Assembly (NCBI GenBank): GCA_910579035.1
Contig: CAJTSR010000006.1
Span: forward strand, 1-64,000
From: an uncultured Muribaculaceae bacterium
GTDB taxonomy: Bacteria > Bacteroidota > Bacteroidia > Bacteroidales > Muribaculaceae
DNA length: 64,000 bases
Direction of reading: 5' to 3'
The stretch's first letter is position 1. The number at the start of each line of letters is the position of its first letter. The notes beneath the pieces were generated by a model that was given only the letters and a program-made list of their open reading frames with translations, did no database searches and had not been told where the DNA came from. Positions 35,376-44,517 of the stretch are shown here, piece by piece. The position numbers and the translations under genes are program-made.

Positions 35376-38351
35376 CTAAAATTCGGGAACTACGCGCCCG
35401 CACAAGGTAAGGAACGGACAGAACTTGCAGCGTTTTGAGTCGGCACACTGGGTGAAAGGTACCTCTGGGTCGAATATCTCTTTAATCATGGCGTGGAGCA
35501 TGGGTCTGAAAGCCTCGCTTACCTGCTTGTATGTTTCGAGCGGCAGCCCGTCGAGAACGATCGGTGTGATTTCAGGCTTTTGGGCGAGTGCGCGCATAGG
35601 GTGTAGCATTGGCGTGATGTCGGGAGCCGAATCCACCATGGCGGCATATGCTTCGCAGTAGGTAAGGAGCTGGAATATACCGTCTTTCTCGTGCTTTGCC
35701 CCGTCGAACAGTTCTGCCAGTTTGGCCGAAGTTGATTCGCTGCCTGTCTTGAAGTCGATGAAGCGTAGCTTCGTGCCGTCGATGCGGTCCACGCGGTCGA
35801 TCGACATATAGAAATTTACAGCCAGCTCGTTGTCGATCCGCCATGCCGGACGGTCTATTTTCAATTCATTGTCGATGAAAGTGAAATCGGGACGGCAGTA
35901 GCAGTCGCGTTCGGCAATAAGGTCGGCCCGCACTATCGCTGATATTATTTCGCAGCCAAGCTCGCCTTCGGCCGGGAGCGGTATCGTGTCGTCTGCCGCG
36001 TAGGCAGGATAGCACATCGACACCATCTGCTGTCGAGCCGTGCGTTCGATTGTCTTATTTTCCGGCGACAGCAGGTGGCTGAGTATGTCGGCATTTACCA
36101 AAGAGCCTCGATATGGTTCGTAAAGGCTCTGAATGGTATTGTGTACCATTGTTCCGTAGTCTGAGGCCGATATGTAGTCTACGAGTTCGTCGCTGCCCCT
36201 CATTCGCCTTACGTACTGGAGGTAGAACTGCAAGGGGCATTTTTTATATGTTTTCAGAGCCGATGCCGAGAGGCGCAGCGGACCTCCGGCTTTGAGTTGG
36301 TCGAGTTTTGACAGCACTGTGGCGTTTTTGCATACCGTGATAGTGCGCGAGTCGTCGGGCACGGCTCCGGGCAGAAGATTGCGCACTGAGATGTCGAGCT
36401 TCGGCATAAGGTAGCGCATCTGCGATATGTATCGCGATATTTCGCCTCCGCCGAGTGCTTCCGAGCGGGTGTCATAGAATAGCGCCACGCGTTCGGCCCG
36501 TGCCATAAGTCGGTAAAAGCAATAGGCGTAGGTCCATTCGAGGCTGTCGAAGTCGGGCAGTCCGAAGCCAAGACGCAGATTGTTGGGAATCATTGTCTTG
36601 GTATATTGTTTTCGCGGGAATATCTTTTCGTTCATCGACAGTATCGCTACATTGTCGAAGTCGAGGCATCGTGTTTCGAGGACGCCGAGCACCTGCATTC
36701 CGCGCAGGGGCGTGCCGTTCACGGTCAGGGCGCGGCTGCTGAACATTCGCTCAAACAGATGGAGGAAAGTCCGTTCGCTCATCTGTACGCCATGGCTTTC
36801 TATAAGCGCTGTAAGTGCTTCTATCTCTTTCTTGAAGAAGTCGATAGCCATCGTTTCAAAGCGGTTCGTGCCGCCGCTTATCCCGTCGATGGCAGCCATA
36901 AGCCAGTCGAGCATTTCAGTGAGATATGCTCCTACGGCTCCTGCGTTTTCGAGATCGCGCACGGCGGTGAACACGGCTTTCAACTCCGGCACGGTTTCCA
37001 ATATCCGGCTTGCCGAAAGGTTGTAAAGGCGCTCCGACGCTATAAGTTCTGTGAGTTTCTGTGCTCCTTCCGGCGCTATCAGCTGTATGTGCGGGTGGGT
37101 AAGGACTGCGTTTACGTCCTCGAAGTAAAAATGTGTGCTTCCGTGTATGGTGCGAGCGCGTAGCTGCATGCTGATTATTGCACGCAGGAGCGAGGCAAAG
37201 GTTGTTGAGCGGTAGGGTAGTCCGAGCGATATGTTGATGGCTTCGATGCTTTCCGGGATGGAGAACAGTGCAGGCATCAGCAATCCTGCATCGGGCATTA
37301 CCACGGCTGTTGACAGCGGGTTAGAAGAGTCTATGGCATTCTCGGCCATCAGTTTTTCGAGAGAATCGCCCATCGCTTTGGCCTGGCCGACATTCGACGG
37401 CACGCCGATGACCTCTATCTGCGGAGGAGTGCTACGCTGCCGTATCACGAAATCCTGAGGCATGGGGAAGTGGCGGGCGAGTTCGGCAAGACGCCTCAAC
37501 GGACGAGCCCCGGGCGAGCCTGAAAGATAGCCTGCGAGTTCGAGAGGCGCAGTGTCCCAAAAGAATGATGCTATGCCAAGGTCTTTAAGGCGGTCGAATA
37601 TGAGGGTTTCAGCGGTATTCAGATCGTTGAAACCGATGAATACATAGTGTGTGTCGCCGCTGATGTCCAAAGGCGATAATTCTTTGAACCGGCGCACGGC
37701 CGCGCGTGTCTGCGAGCCTGCCGTGGCTAATTTCCTGCGTTCGAGCTCTCGCTGGAAGCCTGAATACACATCGCCGAGAATTTCCCACAGGTATACGAAT
37801 TTGGCTCCGAGAGAGCTTTCGGTTTCATCGTCGAGGTGTAGCCAGAATTCATCTGCACGGGAGGTTAGCCTGCTTTCGCCCCATATGCGCCGTATCACCT
37901 CTTTCTGGTCAGCATCGAGGTAGTCGGCCTGTATCTCTTTTACGTTTTTGAGATTTTTAAACAGGTCGGCGGCGTTTGCCATGGCGCAGTCGATGTCGTT
38001 GAAATCTGAGAGCATCATATCGCCCCAGAATATGAAATTGTCAAACTCGCGTGCGCTTTCCCTGCGCCCTTTGGCATGCAGGGCTTCGAGATATGCGTCG
38101 TAGAGTATGAAGAGCTGCTCGCGCTCGTTGGCTTCCGGGTATGGCGAGTTGAGGCTGATGAATGTGCGCATAGTCATAAAGCGCGGCATCATAGTCGGCT
38201 CTTTGAGGCAGTCGCGCACGTGCTTCTTTAAGAACATGGCGCTTCGTTTGTTCGGCAGCACGAAGGCCAGAGTGTCGAATTTTGGCTGTACGTCACGTCT
38301 GGACGTGTAGTACAGAGCAATGTCGCGCAGGAAGTTCGGCGGCGGGGTCAT
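35376..38351 (-). CDS. AddB-like PD-(D/E)XK nuclease/helicase-related protein
   Basis: Protein of 991 aa resembling the AddB subunit of AddAB-type recombination exonucleases. The N-terminal part ('FVLPNKRSAMFLKKHVRD') lacks a clear Walker A. The C-terminal 250 residues carry a RecB-family nuclease: 'FIDFKTGSES' with the catalytic Asp and Lys, then 'QLLTYCEAY'. Cys in 'YKKCPLQFYLQYVRRM' and three in 'CADSKRCKFCPFLTLC' fit the 4Fe-4S staple of AddB. Role: double-strand-break end processing. An AddA partner is not in the window. The gene overlaps holB by 4 bases. Confidence 0.85.
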   Translation of the reverse strand: MTPPPNFLRDIALYYTSRRDVQPKFDTLAFVLPNKRSAMFLKKHVRDCLKEPTMMPRFMTMRTFISLNSPYPEANEREQLFILYDAYLEALHAKGRRESAREFDNFIFWGDMMLSDFNDIDCAMANAADLFKNLKNVKEIQADYLDADQKEVIRRIWGESRLTSRADEFWLHLDDETESSLGAKFVYLWEILGDVYSGFQRELERRKLATAGSQTRAAVRRFKELSPLDISGDTHYVFIGFNDLNTAETLIFDRLKDLGIASFFWDTAPLELAGYLSGSPGARPLRRLAELARHFPMPQDFVIRQRSTPPQIEVIGVPSNVGQAKAMGDSLEKLMAENAIDSSNPLSTAVVMPDAGLLMPALFSIPESIEAINISLGLPYRSTTFASLLRAIISMQLRARTIHGSTHFYFEDVNAVLTHPHIQLIAPEGAQKLTELIASERLYNLSASRILETVPELKAVFTAVRDLENAGAVGAYLTEMLDWLMAAIDGISGGTNRFETMAIDFFKKEIEALTALIESHGVQMSERTFLHLFERMFSSRALTVNGTPLRGMQVLGVLETRCLDFDNVAILSMNEKIFPRKQYTKTMIPNNLRLGFGLPDFDSLEWTYAYCFYRLMARAERVALFYDTRSEALGGGEISRYISQMRYLMPKLDISVRNLLPGAVPDDSRTITVCKNATVLSKLDQLKAGGPLRLSASALKTYKKCPLQFYLQYVRRMRGSDELVDYISASDYGTMVHNTIQSLYEPYRGSLVNADILSHLLSPENKTIERTARQQMVSMCYPAYAADDTIPLPAEGELGCEIISAIVRADLIAERDCYCRPDFTFIDNELKIDRPAWRIDNELAVNFYMSIDRVDRIDGTKLRFIDFKTGSESTSAKLAELFDGAKHEKDGIFQLLTYCEAYAAMVDSAPDITPMLHPMRALAQKPEITPIVLDGLPLETYKQVSEAFRPMLHAMIKEIFDPEVPFTQCADSKRCKFCPFLTLCGRVVPEF

Positions 38352-39472
38352 TGGCGGCGAATGAGCATGATGGTGCGCACGGCCAGATCGAAAAATATTA
38401 TTTTAGCGTTTCCGTTTCCGGCTATATCTCGTTTCGACCTGTCGAAAAGCTCCATAAGGTCGATTACGTTGCGCTCGTTGATGAAAGGAAAGAATTTCGA
38501 GGTAAACGCGCGCTCGGCGGCATTGAGGGTCAGCAGATTGTCGACTTGCAGGTGCATCACGAAGCTTTCTCGGAAAAGCCTGCTGCAATAGTCGAGAAAC
38601 TTCATGGCCGGCTCTCGGCCAAGTTCGGCCACAGTCTTCGACCATTCGCGCAGTTCGCCTACTTTGCGCCCGTATGCCTTTCTCATCAGCGATGCGAAAA
38701 GATCGAGCTGCTGCATTCTTTCGGCACCCGCTTCGGCGAGTCTTATAGCCATATTGGTGTCGCCTTCGGCTATGCGGGCGGCATCGGCGGCATCGGTCGG
38801 CGGCACTCCGCGAGCTTCGAGTATGCTTTGTACCTCGGTGTCGGAATATCGGCGAACGTTTATGCGCTGTGTGCGCGAGTAGATAGTGGGAAGTATGCGC
38901 CGCGAGTTGTTGCTTACCATTACGAAGATGGTATCGGCAAAAGGCTCTTCCACTAATTTGAGCAGTTTGTTGGCAGTGCCTTCCATCATTCTTTCCGGAA
39001 GCCAGAGCAGTACAACCTTGTACTGCGACCTGCGCGCCATAAATGTGAGGCGGCGCAGCAGCTCGTTGCCTTCTTCGACGTATATCTGTGGCTGGGCATT
39101 GATATTATCCATAGCCAGCAGCCACTTGTCGAAATCCATATACGGATTTTCCGTCATAAATGCACGAAAATCCTCTACATAGTCGTCAGACATTGTGGGC
39201 TTTCCCGATTTCTTCACTACCGGGAAGCTGAAGAAGGTGTCTATGTGGTTGAACGCGCTGTGCTGCAGGCATGCCGGACACCGGCCGCAACTATCTCCGC
39301 CGGCAGTCCTGTTCTGGCAGTGTATGAACTGCGCGAACGCCCTCGCAAGCATGAATTTGCCTGCGCCTGAAGGCCCTTCGAGCAGTAGCGCGTGCGGTAT
39401 GCGCCCGCTTAGAGCCATGTCGCGCAAGCGCTCCTTCACGTCCTCGTGTCCGGGAATGTCGGCAAATCTCAT
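38348..39472 (-). CDS. holB: DNA polymerase III delta' subunit
   Basis: Clamp-loader ATPase-fold subunit (374 aa). Walker A is 'EGPSGAGK' (Lys39). A zinc module follows with Cys52, Cys62, Cys65 and Cys68 ('CGRCPACLQH'). 'VVLLWLPERMMEGTANKLLKLVEEPFADTIFVMVSNN' is the typical delta' segment around the Walker B and sensor 1 region, ending in 'RILPTIYSRTQRI'. Delta' loads the beta sliding clamp together with tau/gamma and delta. The gene overlaps its neighbours by 4 bases on both sides. Confidence 0.92.
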   Translation of the reverse strand: MRFADIPGHEDVKERLRDMALSGRIPHALLLEGPSGAGKFMLARAFAQFIHCQNRTAGGDSCGRCPACLQHSAFNHIDTFFSFPVVKKSGKPTMSDDYVEDFRAFMTENPYMDFDKWLLAMDNINAQPQIYVEEGNELLRRLTFMARRSQYKVVLLWLPERMMEGTANKLLKLVEEPFADTIFVMVSNNSRRILPTIYSRTQRINVRRYSDTEVQSILEARGVPPTDAADAARIAEGDTNMAIRLAEAGAERMQQLDLFASLMRKAYGRKVGELREWSKTVAELGREPAMKFLDYCSRLFRESFVMHLQVDNLLTLNAAERAFTSKFFPFINERNVIDLMELFDRSKRDIAGNGNAKIIFFDLAVRTIMLIRRQ

Positions 39473-40251
39473 TTTCTCTGTGCGATAGTTCCGTGTTCGG
39501 CAACATATTCGCGCACTTCCTGAAAGAGGCGTGTGGCGAATACGAAATCATTAAGCGCCTCGTTGGAGGTGTTGTAGATCTGGCTCATATCACCCACCCA
39601 TTCGCGATGGCCCTTGTTGATGAACACGATGTTTTCGCCTATGCCAAGCACGCTGTTCATATCGTGGGTGTTGATAACGGTGGTGATATTGTATTCGTGG
39701 GTGATGTCGCTCAGAAGTTCGTCGATCAATATCGATGTCTTGGGGTCGAGTCCTGAGTTTGGCTCGTCGCAGAAAAGATATTTCGGGTTCAGGGCAATGG
39801 CGCGGGCTATGGCCACGCGTTTCTGCATACCGCCCGATATTTCAGCAGGGTACTTGTTTTCGGCTCCTTTGAGGTTTACACGCTCTATGCAGAACAATGC
39901 ACGGTCGCGCATCTCGCCGCGTCCCATATTGGTAAACATCACCAAGGGGAACATCACATTGCCGAGCACGGTTTCGGAGTCGAACAAGGCCGACCCTTGA
40001 AAGAGCATGCCTATTTCCTTTCGCAGATTCTTTATCTCTTCCTGCTTCATTGCCAAAAGATTGCGCCCGTCGAAGAGAATCTCGCCATCGTCGGGTCGCA
40101 GCAGGCCTACGAGCGACTTCATAAGCACCGTCTTTCCAGAACCGCTCTGGCCTATAATCAGATTGGTCTTGCCGGTGTGGAAAGTGGCGTTGATATTGTG
40201 GAGTACCGTGCGTCCGTCGAACGCCTTGGTCACATTTTTGACTTCGATCAT
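39469..40251 (-). CDS. MlaF-type ABC transporter ATP-binding protein
   Basis: ATPase of 260 aa with Walker A 'GQSGSGKT' (Lys40), Q-loop region 'MLFQGSALFDSETV', signature 'ISGGMQKRVAIARAIA' and Walker B 'YLFCDEPNSGLDP'. The sequence style, with 'GMQKR' in place of 'GQQQR', is that of MlaF/Mkl proteins, which power lipid transport between the two membranes. I chose ATG 40251 because the domain begins there ('MIEVKNVTKAF') and it overlaps the permease stop by 4 bases. The long upstream extension in this frame lies inside the permease gene. Confidence 0.92.
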   Translation of the reverse strand: MIEVKNVTKAFDGRTVLHNINATFHTGKTNLIIGQSGSGKTVLMKSLVGLLRPDDGEILFDGRNLLAMKQEEIKNLRKEIGMLFQGSALFDSETVLGNVMFPLVMFTNMGRGEMRDRALFCIERVNLKGAENKYPAEISGGMQKRVAIARAIALNPKYLFCDEPNSGLDPKTSILIDELLSDITHEYNITTVINTHDMNSVLGIGENIVFINKGHREWVGDMSQIYNTSNEALNDFVFATRLFQEVREYVAEHGTIAQRK

Positions 40252-40997
40252 TGCAGGAGAAGTTTTGTGAGTATTACGTCGAACAAGAGGATAAAGATAC
40301 TGCTGCTTACCACGCCGTCGGTGCTGGCCTTGCCCACCTGCAACGCGCCGCCGCTCACATAGTACCCGTAGAACGACGATGTGGAAGCGATTATGAATGC
40401 GAACACGAGCGACTTGATAAGGCCGTACCACACGTACCATTCCTGAAACAGCGCCTGCAAGCCGTATACATATTTCGATACCGTAATCAAGTCGGTAAAC
40501 ACTGCCACGAGATAGCCGCCTACCAGCGAAGTGCCCATACACAGAGCCACGAGCACCGGCATAAACAGCACAAACGCAACTATTTTGGGCAGTACGAGGT
40601 AGTTGGCTGAATTGACACCCATTATTTCAAGAGCGTCAATCTGCTCTGTGACTCGCATGGTGCCTATTTCCGATGCGATATTGGAGCCTACCTTGCCGGC
40701 AAGGATAAGACAGAGAATGGAGTTTGAAAATTCGAGCAGAACGATGTCGCGCGTGGCTAAGCCGACAGAGTAGGCCGGGATAAGGGGCGACGCGATGTTA
40801 AGCTGCATCTGAATGGCTATGACCGCGCCGATAAACACGGAAATAATCATAACCAGCGGTATTGAGTCAACTCCGAGTTTGCTGATTTCTGTGACGGTGC
40901 GGCGCAGGAATACCGACCATCTGTCGGGTAGCGCGAACACTTTTTTTATAAAAAGGCAATATCGACCGAAAGTGCCTATAGCTGAGGTAAGTATCAT
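40248..40997 (-). CDS. MlaE-type ABC transporter permease
   Basis: Integral membrane protein (249 aa) of the MlaE family, with about five to six hydrophobic segments and the family stretch 'VDSIPLVMIISVFIGAVIAIQMQLN', then 'ILCLILAGKVGSNIASEIGTMRVTEQIDALEIMGVNSANYLVLPKIVAF'. With the adjacent ATPase it forms an inner-membrane phospholipid transporter for outer-membrane lipid asymmetry. The substrate-binding MCE protein (MlaD) is not next to it. It is the first gene of the operon, behind a TAnnTTTG promoter. Confidence 0.92.
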   Translation of the reverse strand: MILTSAIGTFGRYCLFIKKVFALPDRWSVFLRRTVTEISKLGVDSIPLVMIISVFIGAVIAIQMQLNIASPLIPAYSVGLATRDIVLLEFSNSILCLILAGKVGSNIASEIGTMRVTEQIDALEIMGVNSANYLVLPKIVAFVLFMPVLVALCMGTSLVGGYLVAVFTDLITVSKYVYGLQALFQEWYVWYGLIKSLVFAFIIASTSSFYGYYVSGGALQVGKASTDGVVSSSIFILLFDVILTKLLLQ

Positions 40998-41061
40998 CTT
41001 GTTTGTTTATGTCGGTAGATTCAGGCGGCATACGGTTCGACCGTCCTTGCCCGCATTAAGG

Positions 41062-41069
41062 CAAAATTA
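41062..41069 (-). promoter_or_regulatory. -7 promoter box of the mlaE-hemW operon
   Basis: Minus strand TAATTTTG matches TAnnTTTG, 64 bases before the mlaE ATG. No other promoter is obvious within the five-gene series. Confidence 0.5.
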
Positions 41070-41127
41070 CGAAAAAAATATCCAACGGAGGTTGCTCCAT
41101 TCTCTTTTTTCCAGTTTTCAGGCCAAT

Positions 41128-41769
41128 TCATCGAATGCCGGATTCCGGTATGGCCTCCAACTCTATTTTGCCGAAATATTCAGTACGGTGGAAATCGGGA
41201 TTCTCGGTGTTGATCGGATTCCACGACAAGTAGTAGGGCTTTGCCGACTTCGACGAGCAGGAATAAAAATTCCCTCTTATCGTTGCTCCTGCAGATGCGT
41301 CTATGCCAATGATGGCAAGAGGTATTTCTACGAGCAGTGTCCACGCGTCGGCGCAGACTCGCTCGCCGAAAGGCTCTGTGCCGAGCGACGGTGTGCGGCC
41401 TATGGTGGCAATCTCGGCGTCGGTAAGTCTTGTCGGATTGGGACGGACGAGCCTGTGGGAGCCGTTGACAGCACCTATGCAGTTAAACTCAAAATTCCAG
41501 TATTCGCCGCAGTCCTCAGGCTGGAAGAATGCTTCAACGCACGAGTCCTGGCTTACCGGCGACTGGTTCTCGCCATTCACGGCCCGCGCTATGGGCTGAT
41601 TGACTCTGAAAAGCAGTTTTAGGGTGGCGCCGTCGTGGCAGGCAAAGCATTCCGAAACAGGGCTTGACTGCTGTGCGTCCGGCCAGTTGACCGAACTGAT
41701 TCGTATATGGGCGCCTTTATCGATTATGGACAGTGAGTCGTCTTTTGGAATGAACGGTATCTTTAGCAT
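41128..41769 (-). CDS. CBM9-like carbohydrate-binding protein
   Basis: Protein of 213 aa that looks like a single family 9-type carbohydrate-binding domain as found widely in Bacteroidota: 'LKLLFRVNQPIARAV', 'VSQDSCVEAFFQPEDCGEYWNFEFNCIGAVNGSHR', 'WTLLVEIPLAIIG' and 'RGNFYSCSSKSAKPYYLSWNPINTENPDFHR'. No signal peptide is evident at the chosen ATG 41769, so the protein may be cytoplasmic; its ligand is unknown. It lies 5 bases downstream of the LysE-family gene and is probably co-transcribed with it. The longer in-frame extension upstream overlaps that gene and is unlikely. Confidence 0.8.
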   Translation of the reverse strand: MLKIPFIPKDDSLSIIDKGAHIRISSVNWPDAQQSSPVSECFACHDGATLKLLFRVNQPIARAVNGENQSPVSQDSCVEAFFQPEDCGEYWNFEFNCIGAVNGSHRLVRPNPTRLTDAEIATIGRTPSLGTEPFGERVCADAWTLLVEIPLAIIGIDASAGATIRGNFYSCSSKSAKPYYLSWNPINTENPDFHRTEYFGKIELEAIPESGIR

Positions 41770-41774
41770 TACGG

Positions 41775-42413
41775 TTATAGATGTTCTATAATTGCCATAC
41801 ATACACCTGCCACAGCCATTGCGGCCAATATAAAGCCGATGATTCTGTTGATGAGTTTGAGTGAGCGCATATTGATACGTTTTCCAAGATGCCCCACAAG
41901 CGCTGTGACTCCGTACCACCACAGGATGGCTCCGCAGAATATGGCGGCATATGCCACGATGTAGTGATGTATGGCATATTCAGGCTGTATGAAATTGAAT
42001 CGGGCGAACAGGCCGATTATGAAGAAGAGAATCAGCGGATTGGAGAATGTCAGCAGGAAGCCGGTGGCGAAGTCGCTCCAGTAGTTTGCCGCGTTCACCT
42101 CGGCGCGCTTCAGCGATCGTGTGGGATTTTTGCGAAAGAGGTATATGCCGAAAATGGCAAGCACTATGCTGCCTATTATCTGTATGGCGAATTGGTGGGA
42201 GTCGATGAATCCGGTTATGAAGCTGAGGCAGAATCCTGTAAGCAGGCAGTATGCGAGGTCGCTTAGCGCTGCTCCTGCGCCAGTGAAAAAAGCAGGCCAC
42301 CGTCCTTTGCCAAGTGTGCGCTGAATCACCAGCATGCCTATGGGACCCATCGGTGCCGAAATGAGGACGCCGATGGCAAGGCCGCGAGGCAATATGTAGA
42401 GTATCTGCTCCAT
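41775..42413 (-). CDS. LysE-family exporter
   Basis: Membrane protein (212 aa) of the LysE/RhtB family with about six hydrophobic segments. The opening 'LPRGLAIGVLISAPMGPIGMLVIQRTLGKGRWPAFFTGAGAALSD' is the family's hallmark first helix and loop. Members export amino acids or other small metabolites; the substrate is unknown. I chose ATG 42413 since a promoter box lies 18 bases upstream and the longer frame would start beyond it. The CBM9-like gene follows after 5 bases. Confidence 0.88.
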   Translation of the reverse strand: MEQILYILPRGLAIGVLISAPMGPIGMLVIQRTLGKGRWPAFFTGAGAALSDLAYCLLTGFCLSFITGFIDSHQFAIQIIGSIVLAIFGIYLFRKNPTRSLKRAEVNAANYWSDFATGFLLTFSNPLILFFIIGLFARFNFIQPEYAIHHYIVAYAAIFCGAILWWYGVTALVGHLGKRINMRSLKLINRIIGFILAAMAVAGVCMAIIEHL

Positions 42414-42430
42414 TTTTTCAAACGCGACTA

Positions 42431-42438
42431 CAAAAATA
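42431..42438 (-). promoter_or_regulatory. -7 promoter box of the LysE-family gene
   Basis: Minus strand TATTTTTG matches TAnnTTTG. The predicted start would leave a leader of about 12 bases. Confidence 0.45.
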
Positions 42439-42505
42439 GGCAAACCCGAGCAATTAGGCAATTATCACGCTTAAAAACGGATAAAAAACATATTCGGCCG
42501 GCTCG

Positions 42506-42551
42506 AAAAAAAGAAGAGCCGCAGTCATTATCTTTGATGGCTACAGCTCTT
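42506..42551 (-). terminator. intrinsic terminator of the alcohol dehydrogenase gene
   Basis: In minus-strand RNA AAGAGC (42551-42546) pairs with GCTCTT (42519-42514), with an inner GTAG/CTGC pairing, followed by CTTTTTTT. It lies 9 bases after the stop codon. Confidence 0.85.
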
Positions 42552-42559
42552 TTATTCTA

Positions 42560-43783
42560 TCAGTTAGCGCTTGCTTCGGATTCGGTGTTTCCGTTTATTT
42601 GTGACGGATCGAGCATCAGTTCGTATATCTGTCGGGTATCGGCTGCTGTTAGCTTGTAGTACCCGCCTATGGTTTCGCCTTTGTTCTCGTGTAATTTCGC
42701 CACGAGGGTGTCAATGTCGGGATTTTCTATGCCGAGAGCCTTGAACGTGGTCGGCATACGAAGCACGGCGGTAAAATAAGCCCTGAGTGAAGCTACTGTT
42801 TCGATGGCCGCCGAACGGTCGTCGCGCACATCGACACCGAAGATACGTCGGCCCAACTGCGCCACTTTCGAGGGCTTGTGATGTGCCATGAAGGACATCC
42901 ACGCAGGCAGCACTACGGCAAGTCCCGCTCCGTGGGCGACATCGGGGTAGAGGGCGCTTATTTCGTGTTCCATAAAGTGCGACACCCAGTCCTCGCGACG
43001 GCCGCAGCCAACCAGACCGTTGTGGGCGAGTGTGCCGGCCCATTCTATATTGGCACGTGCCTGATAGTCCGACGGATCGGCCAAAGCTTTGGGCGCTTCT
43101 GTCATAAGAGCCATCAGCAGTCCTTCCGCCAAACGGTCGGTTACTTCCACACGTGTGGTGATAGAAAAATAACGCTCCATGATGTGTACCATCATATCGA
43201 CAACGCCTATGGCGGTCTGTTTGGCTGAGAGGCTGGAGGTCATTTCAGGGTTCATAATGGCAAAACGCGGCTTTAAAATGCTGTCTGTGCGCAAGCTCAG
43301 CTTGACGGCGCCGTCTGTTTTGGTTATAACGCAGTTGCCGGAGCCTTCGCTGCCCGAACCGGGTATTGTGAGTATCACTCCTACGGGCAAGGCTTCCTCT
43401 ACTTGTGCCTTGCCTGAAAAAAAATCCCAGAAATCGCCTTTGTAGGGAACTCCGGCTGCTATGGCTTTGGCCGTGTCAATCACCGAGCCTCCGCCAACGG
43501 CAAGTAGTCCGTCTATCTTTTTTGCTCTGGCGAGTTTGATTCCTTCATACACAAGTTCGTCGGTCGGGTTGGGCTGTACGCCCCCGAGCTCGACGTGCTC
43601 TATGCCCAAAGTGTTGAGAGAATTGGATATGCGGCTTATAAGACCGTTCTTTTTGGCATAATTTCGGCCGTAGACAATCATAACTTTGGTGGCGCCTGTG
43701 AGATAGGTCATCATACCTACCTTTTCTTCAGCGCCGCGTCCGAATTCAAAGAGAGTGGGAGAGTAGTATGTAAAATTGTCCAT
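42560..43783 (-). CDS. iron-containing alcohol dehydrogenase
   Basis: Group III Fe-dependent alcohol dehydrogenase (407 aa), similar to butanol dehydrogenases (BdhA/YqhD type). The NAD(P)-binding region contains 'VYGRNYAKKNGLISRI' and 'LLAVGGGSVIDTAKAIAAG'. Metal-binding candidates lie in 'GVVDMMVHIMERYFS' and in the two later His regions 'DWVSHFMEHEISALYPDVAHGAGLAVVLP'. It reduces aldehydes or ketones to alcohols with NAD(P)H; the physiological substrate is unknown. It is a single-gene unit with its own terminator. Confidence 0.92.
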   Translation of the reverse strand: MDNFTYYSPTLFEFGRGAEEKVGMMTYLTGATKVMIVYGRNYAKKNGLISRISNSLNTLGIEHVELGGVQPNPTDELVYEGIKLARAKKIDGLLAVGGGSVIDTAKAIAAGVPYKGDFWDFFSGKAQVEEALPVGVILTIPGSGSEGSGNCVITKTDGAVKLSLRTDSILKPRFAIMNPEMTSSLSAKQTAIGVVDMMVHIMERYFSITTRVEVTDRLAEGLLMALMTEAPKALADPSDYQARANIEWAGTLAHNGLVGCGRREDWVSHFMEHEISALYPDVAHGAGLAVVLPAWMSFMAHHKPSKVAQLGRRIFGVDVRDDRSAAIETVASLRAYFTAVLRMPTTFKALGIENPDIDTLVAKLHENKGETIGGYYKLTAADTRQIYELMLDPSQINGNTESEASAN

Positions 43784-43842
43784 AACTGATGAATAAGCAG
43801 AAAAGTTTTCTTTAATAACCCCTATTGCTGCGTTGTGGTTCG

Positions 43843-43864
43843 CTCCTAATCAAAATATTGGGAG
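43843..43864 (-). terminator. weak hairpin after the MBL hydrolase gene
   Basis: CTCCTAAT (43843-43850) pairs with ATTGGGAG (43857-43864) with one T-G pair, just after the stop of the MBL gene. No T-run follows on the minus strand, so termination would be inefficient or factor-dependent. Confidence 0.3.
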
Positions 43865-43869
43865 TAGTG

Positions 43870-44517
43870 TCAAATATAGGGATTGGTGGCTCGTTCTGCT
43901 CCGATTGTAGTAAAGCGGTCGTGTCCCGGCAATACGTTGGTGGAGTCAGGAAGCGTCATCAGGCGGGAGTGTATGCTGTCGAGCAGGGTGTCGAGATTGC
44001 CGCCTTGAAGGTCGGTGCGTCCTATCGAACCCTTGAAAAGCACATCTCCCCCTATCACAAAGCCGCCTTCGGCACTATACAGCGCTATGCTGCCGGGGGA
44101 GTGTCCGGGAACGTGGAGCACTTTCAGCGTGTGCGCTCCCACTTTTATGTTGTCGCCGTCTTTGAGCTCAATGTCAATGCCTGCTTTGGTGTCATTGCCT
44201 GTCAGTCTGATGCCGAAACGCGAGGCCTGTTCTACGAGGCTGTTGCCAAGGAAGGCATCGTCTGGGTGCGCGGCAACTTTTATGCCATATTTGTCCCGCA
44301 CGTAATTATTCCCGAAGCAGTGGTCGAGATGCAAGTGGGTGTTCACAATCTGTGTGAGTTTCAGATTGTTTTCGGCTATGTAGCTGTCGAATTCCTTTTG
44401 CTCGGCGCTGTTGAGCATTCCCGGGTCTATGGCTATGGCAGCCTTGCTTTCACTGTCGTATATTATGAAAGTGCTTACCCCGAAAGGATTAAATACGAAT
44501 TGCTTTACCTTCAACAT
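43870..44517 (-). CDS. MBL-fold metallohydrolase, glyoxalase II-like
   Basis: Metallo-beta-lactamase-fold hydrolase of 215 aa. The metal motif THLHLDH ('VNTHLHLDHCFG') is followed by the third His in 'LHVPGHSPGS' and the Asp of 'GGDVLFKGSIGR'. The arrangement resembles hydroxyacylglutathione hydrolase-like YcbL proteins. Activity on a thioester is likely but the substrate is unproven. Its first codons overlap the end of rsmG by 7 bases, so the two are co-transcribed. Confidence 0.92.
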   Translation of the reverse strand: MLKVKQFVFNPFGVSTFIIYDSESKAAIAIDPGMLNSAEQKEFDSYIAENNLKLTQIVNTHLHLDHCFGNNYVRDKYGIKVAAHPDDAFLGNSLVEQASRFGIRLTGNDTKAGIDIELKDGDNIKVGAHTLKVLHVPGHSPGSIALYSAEGGFVIGGDVLFKGSIGRTDLQGGNLDTLLDSIHSRLMTLPDSTNVLPGHDRFTTIGAERATNPYI

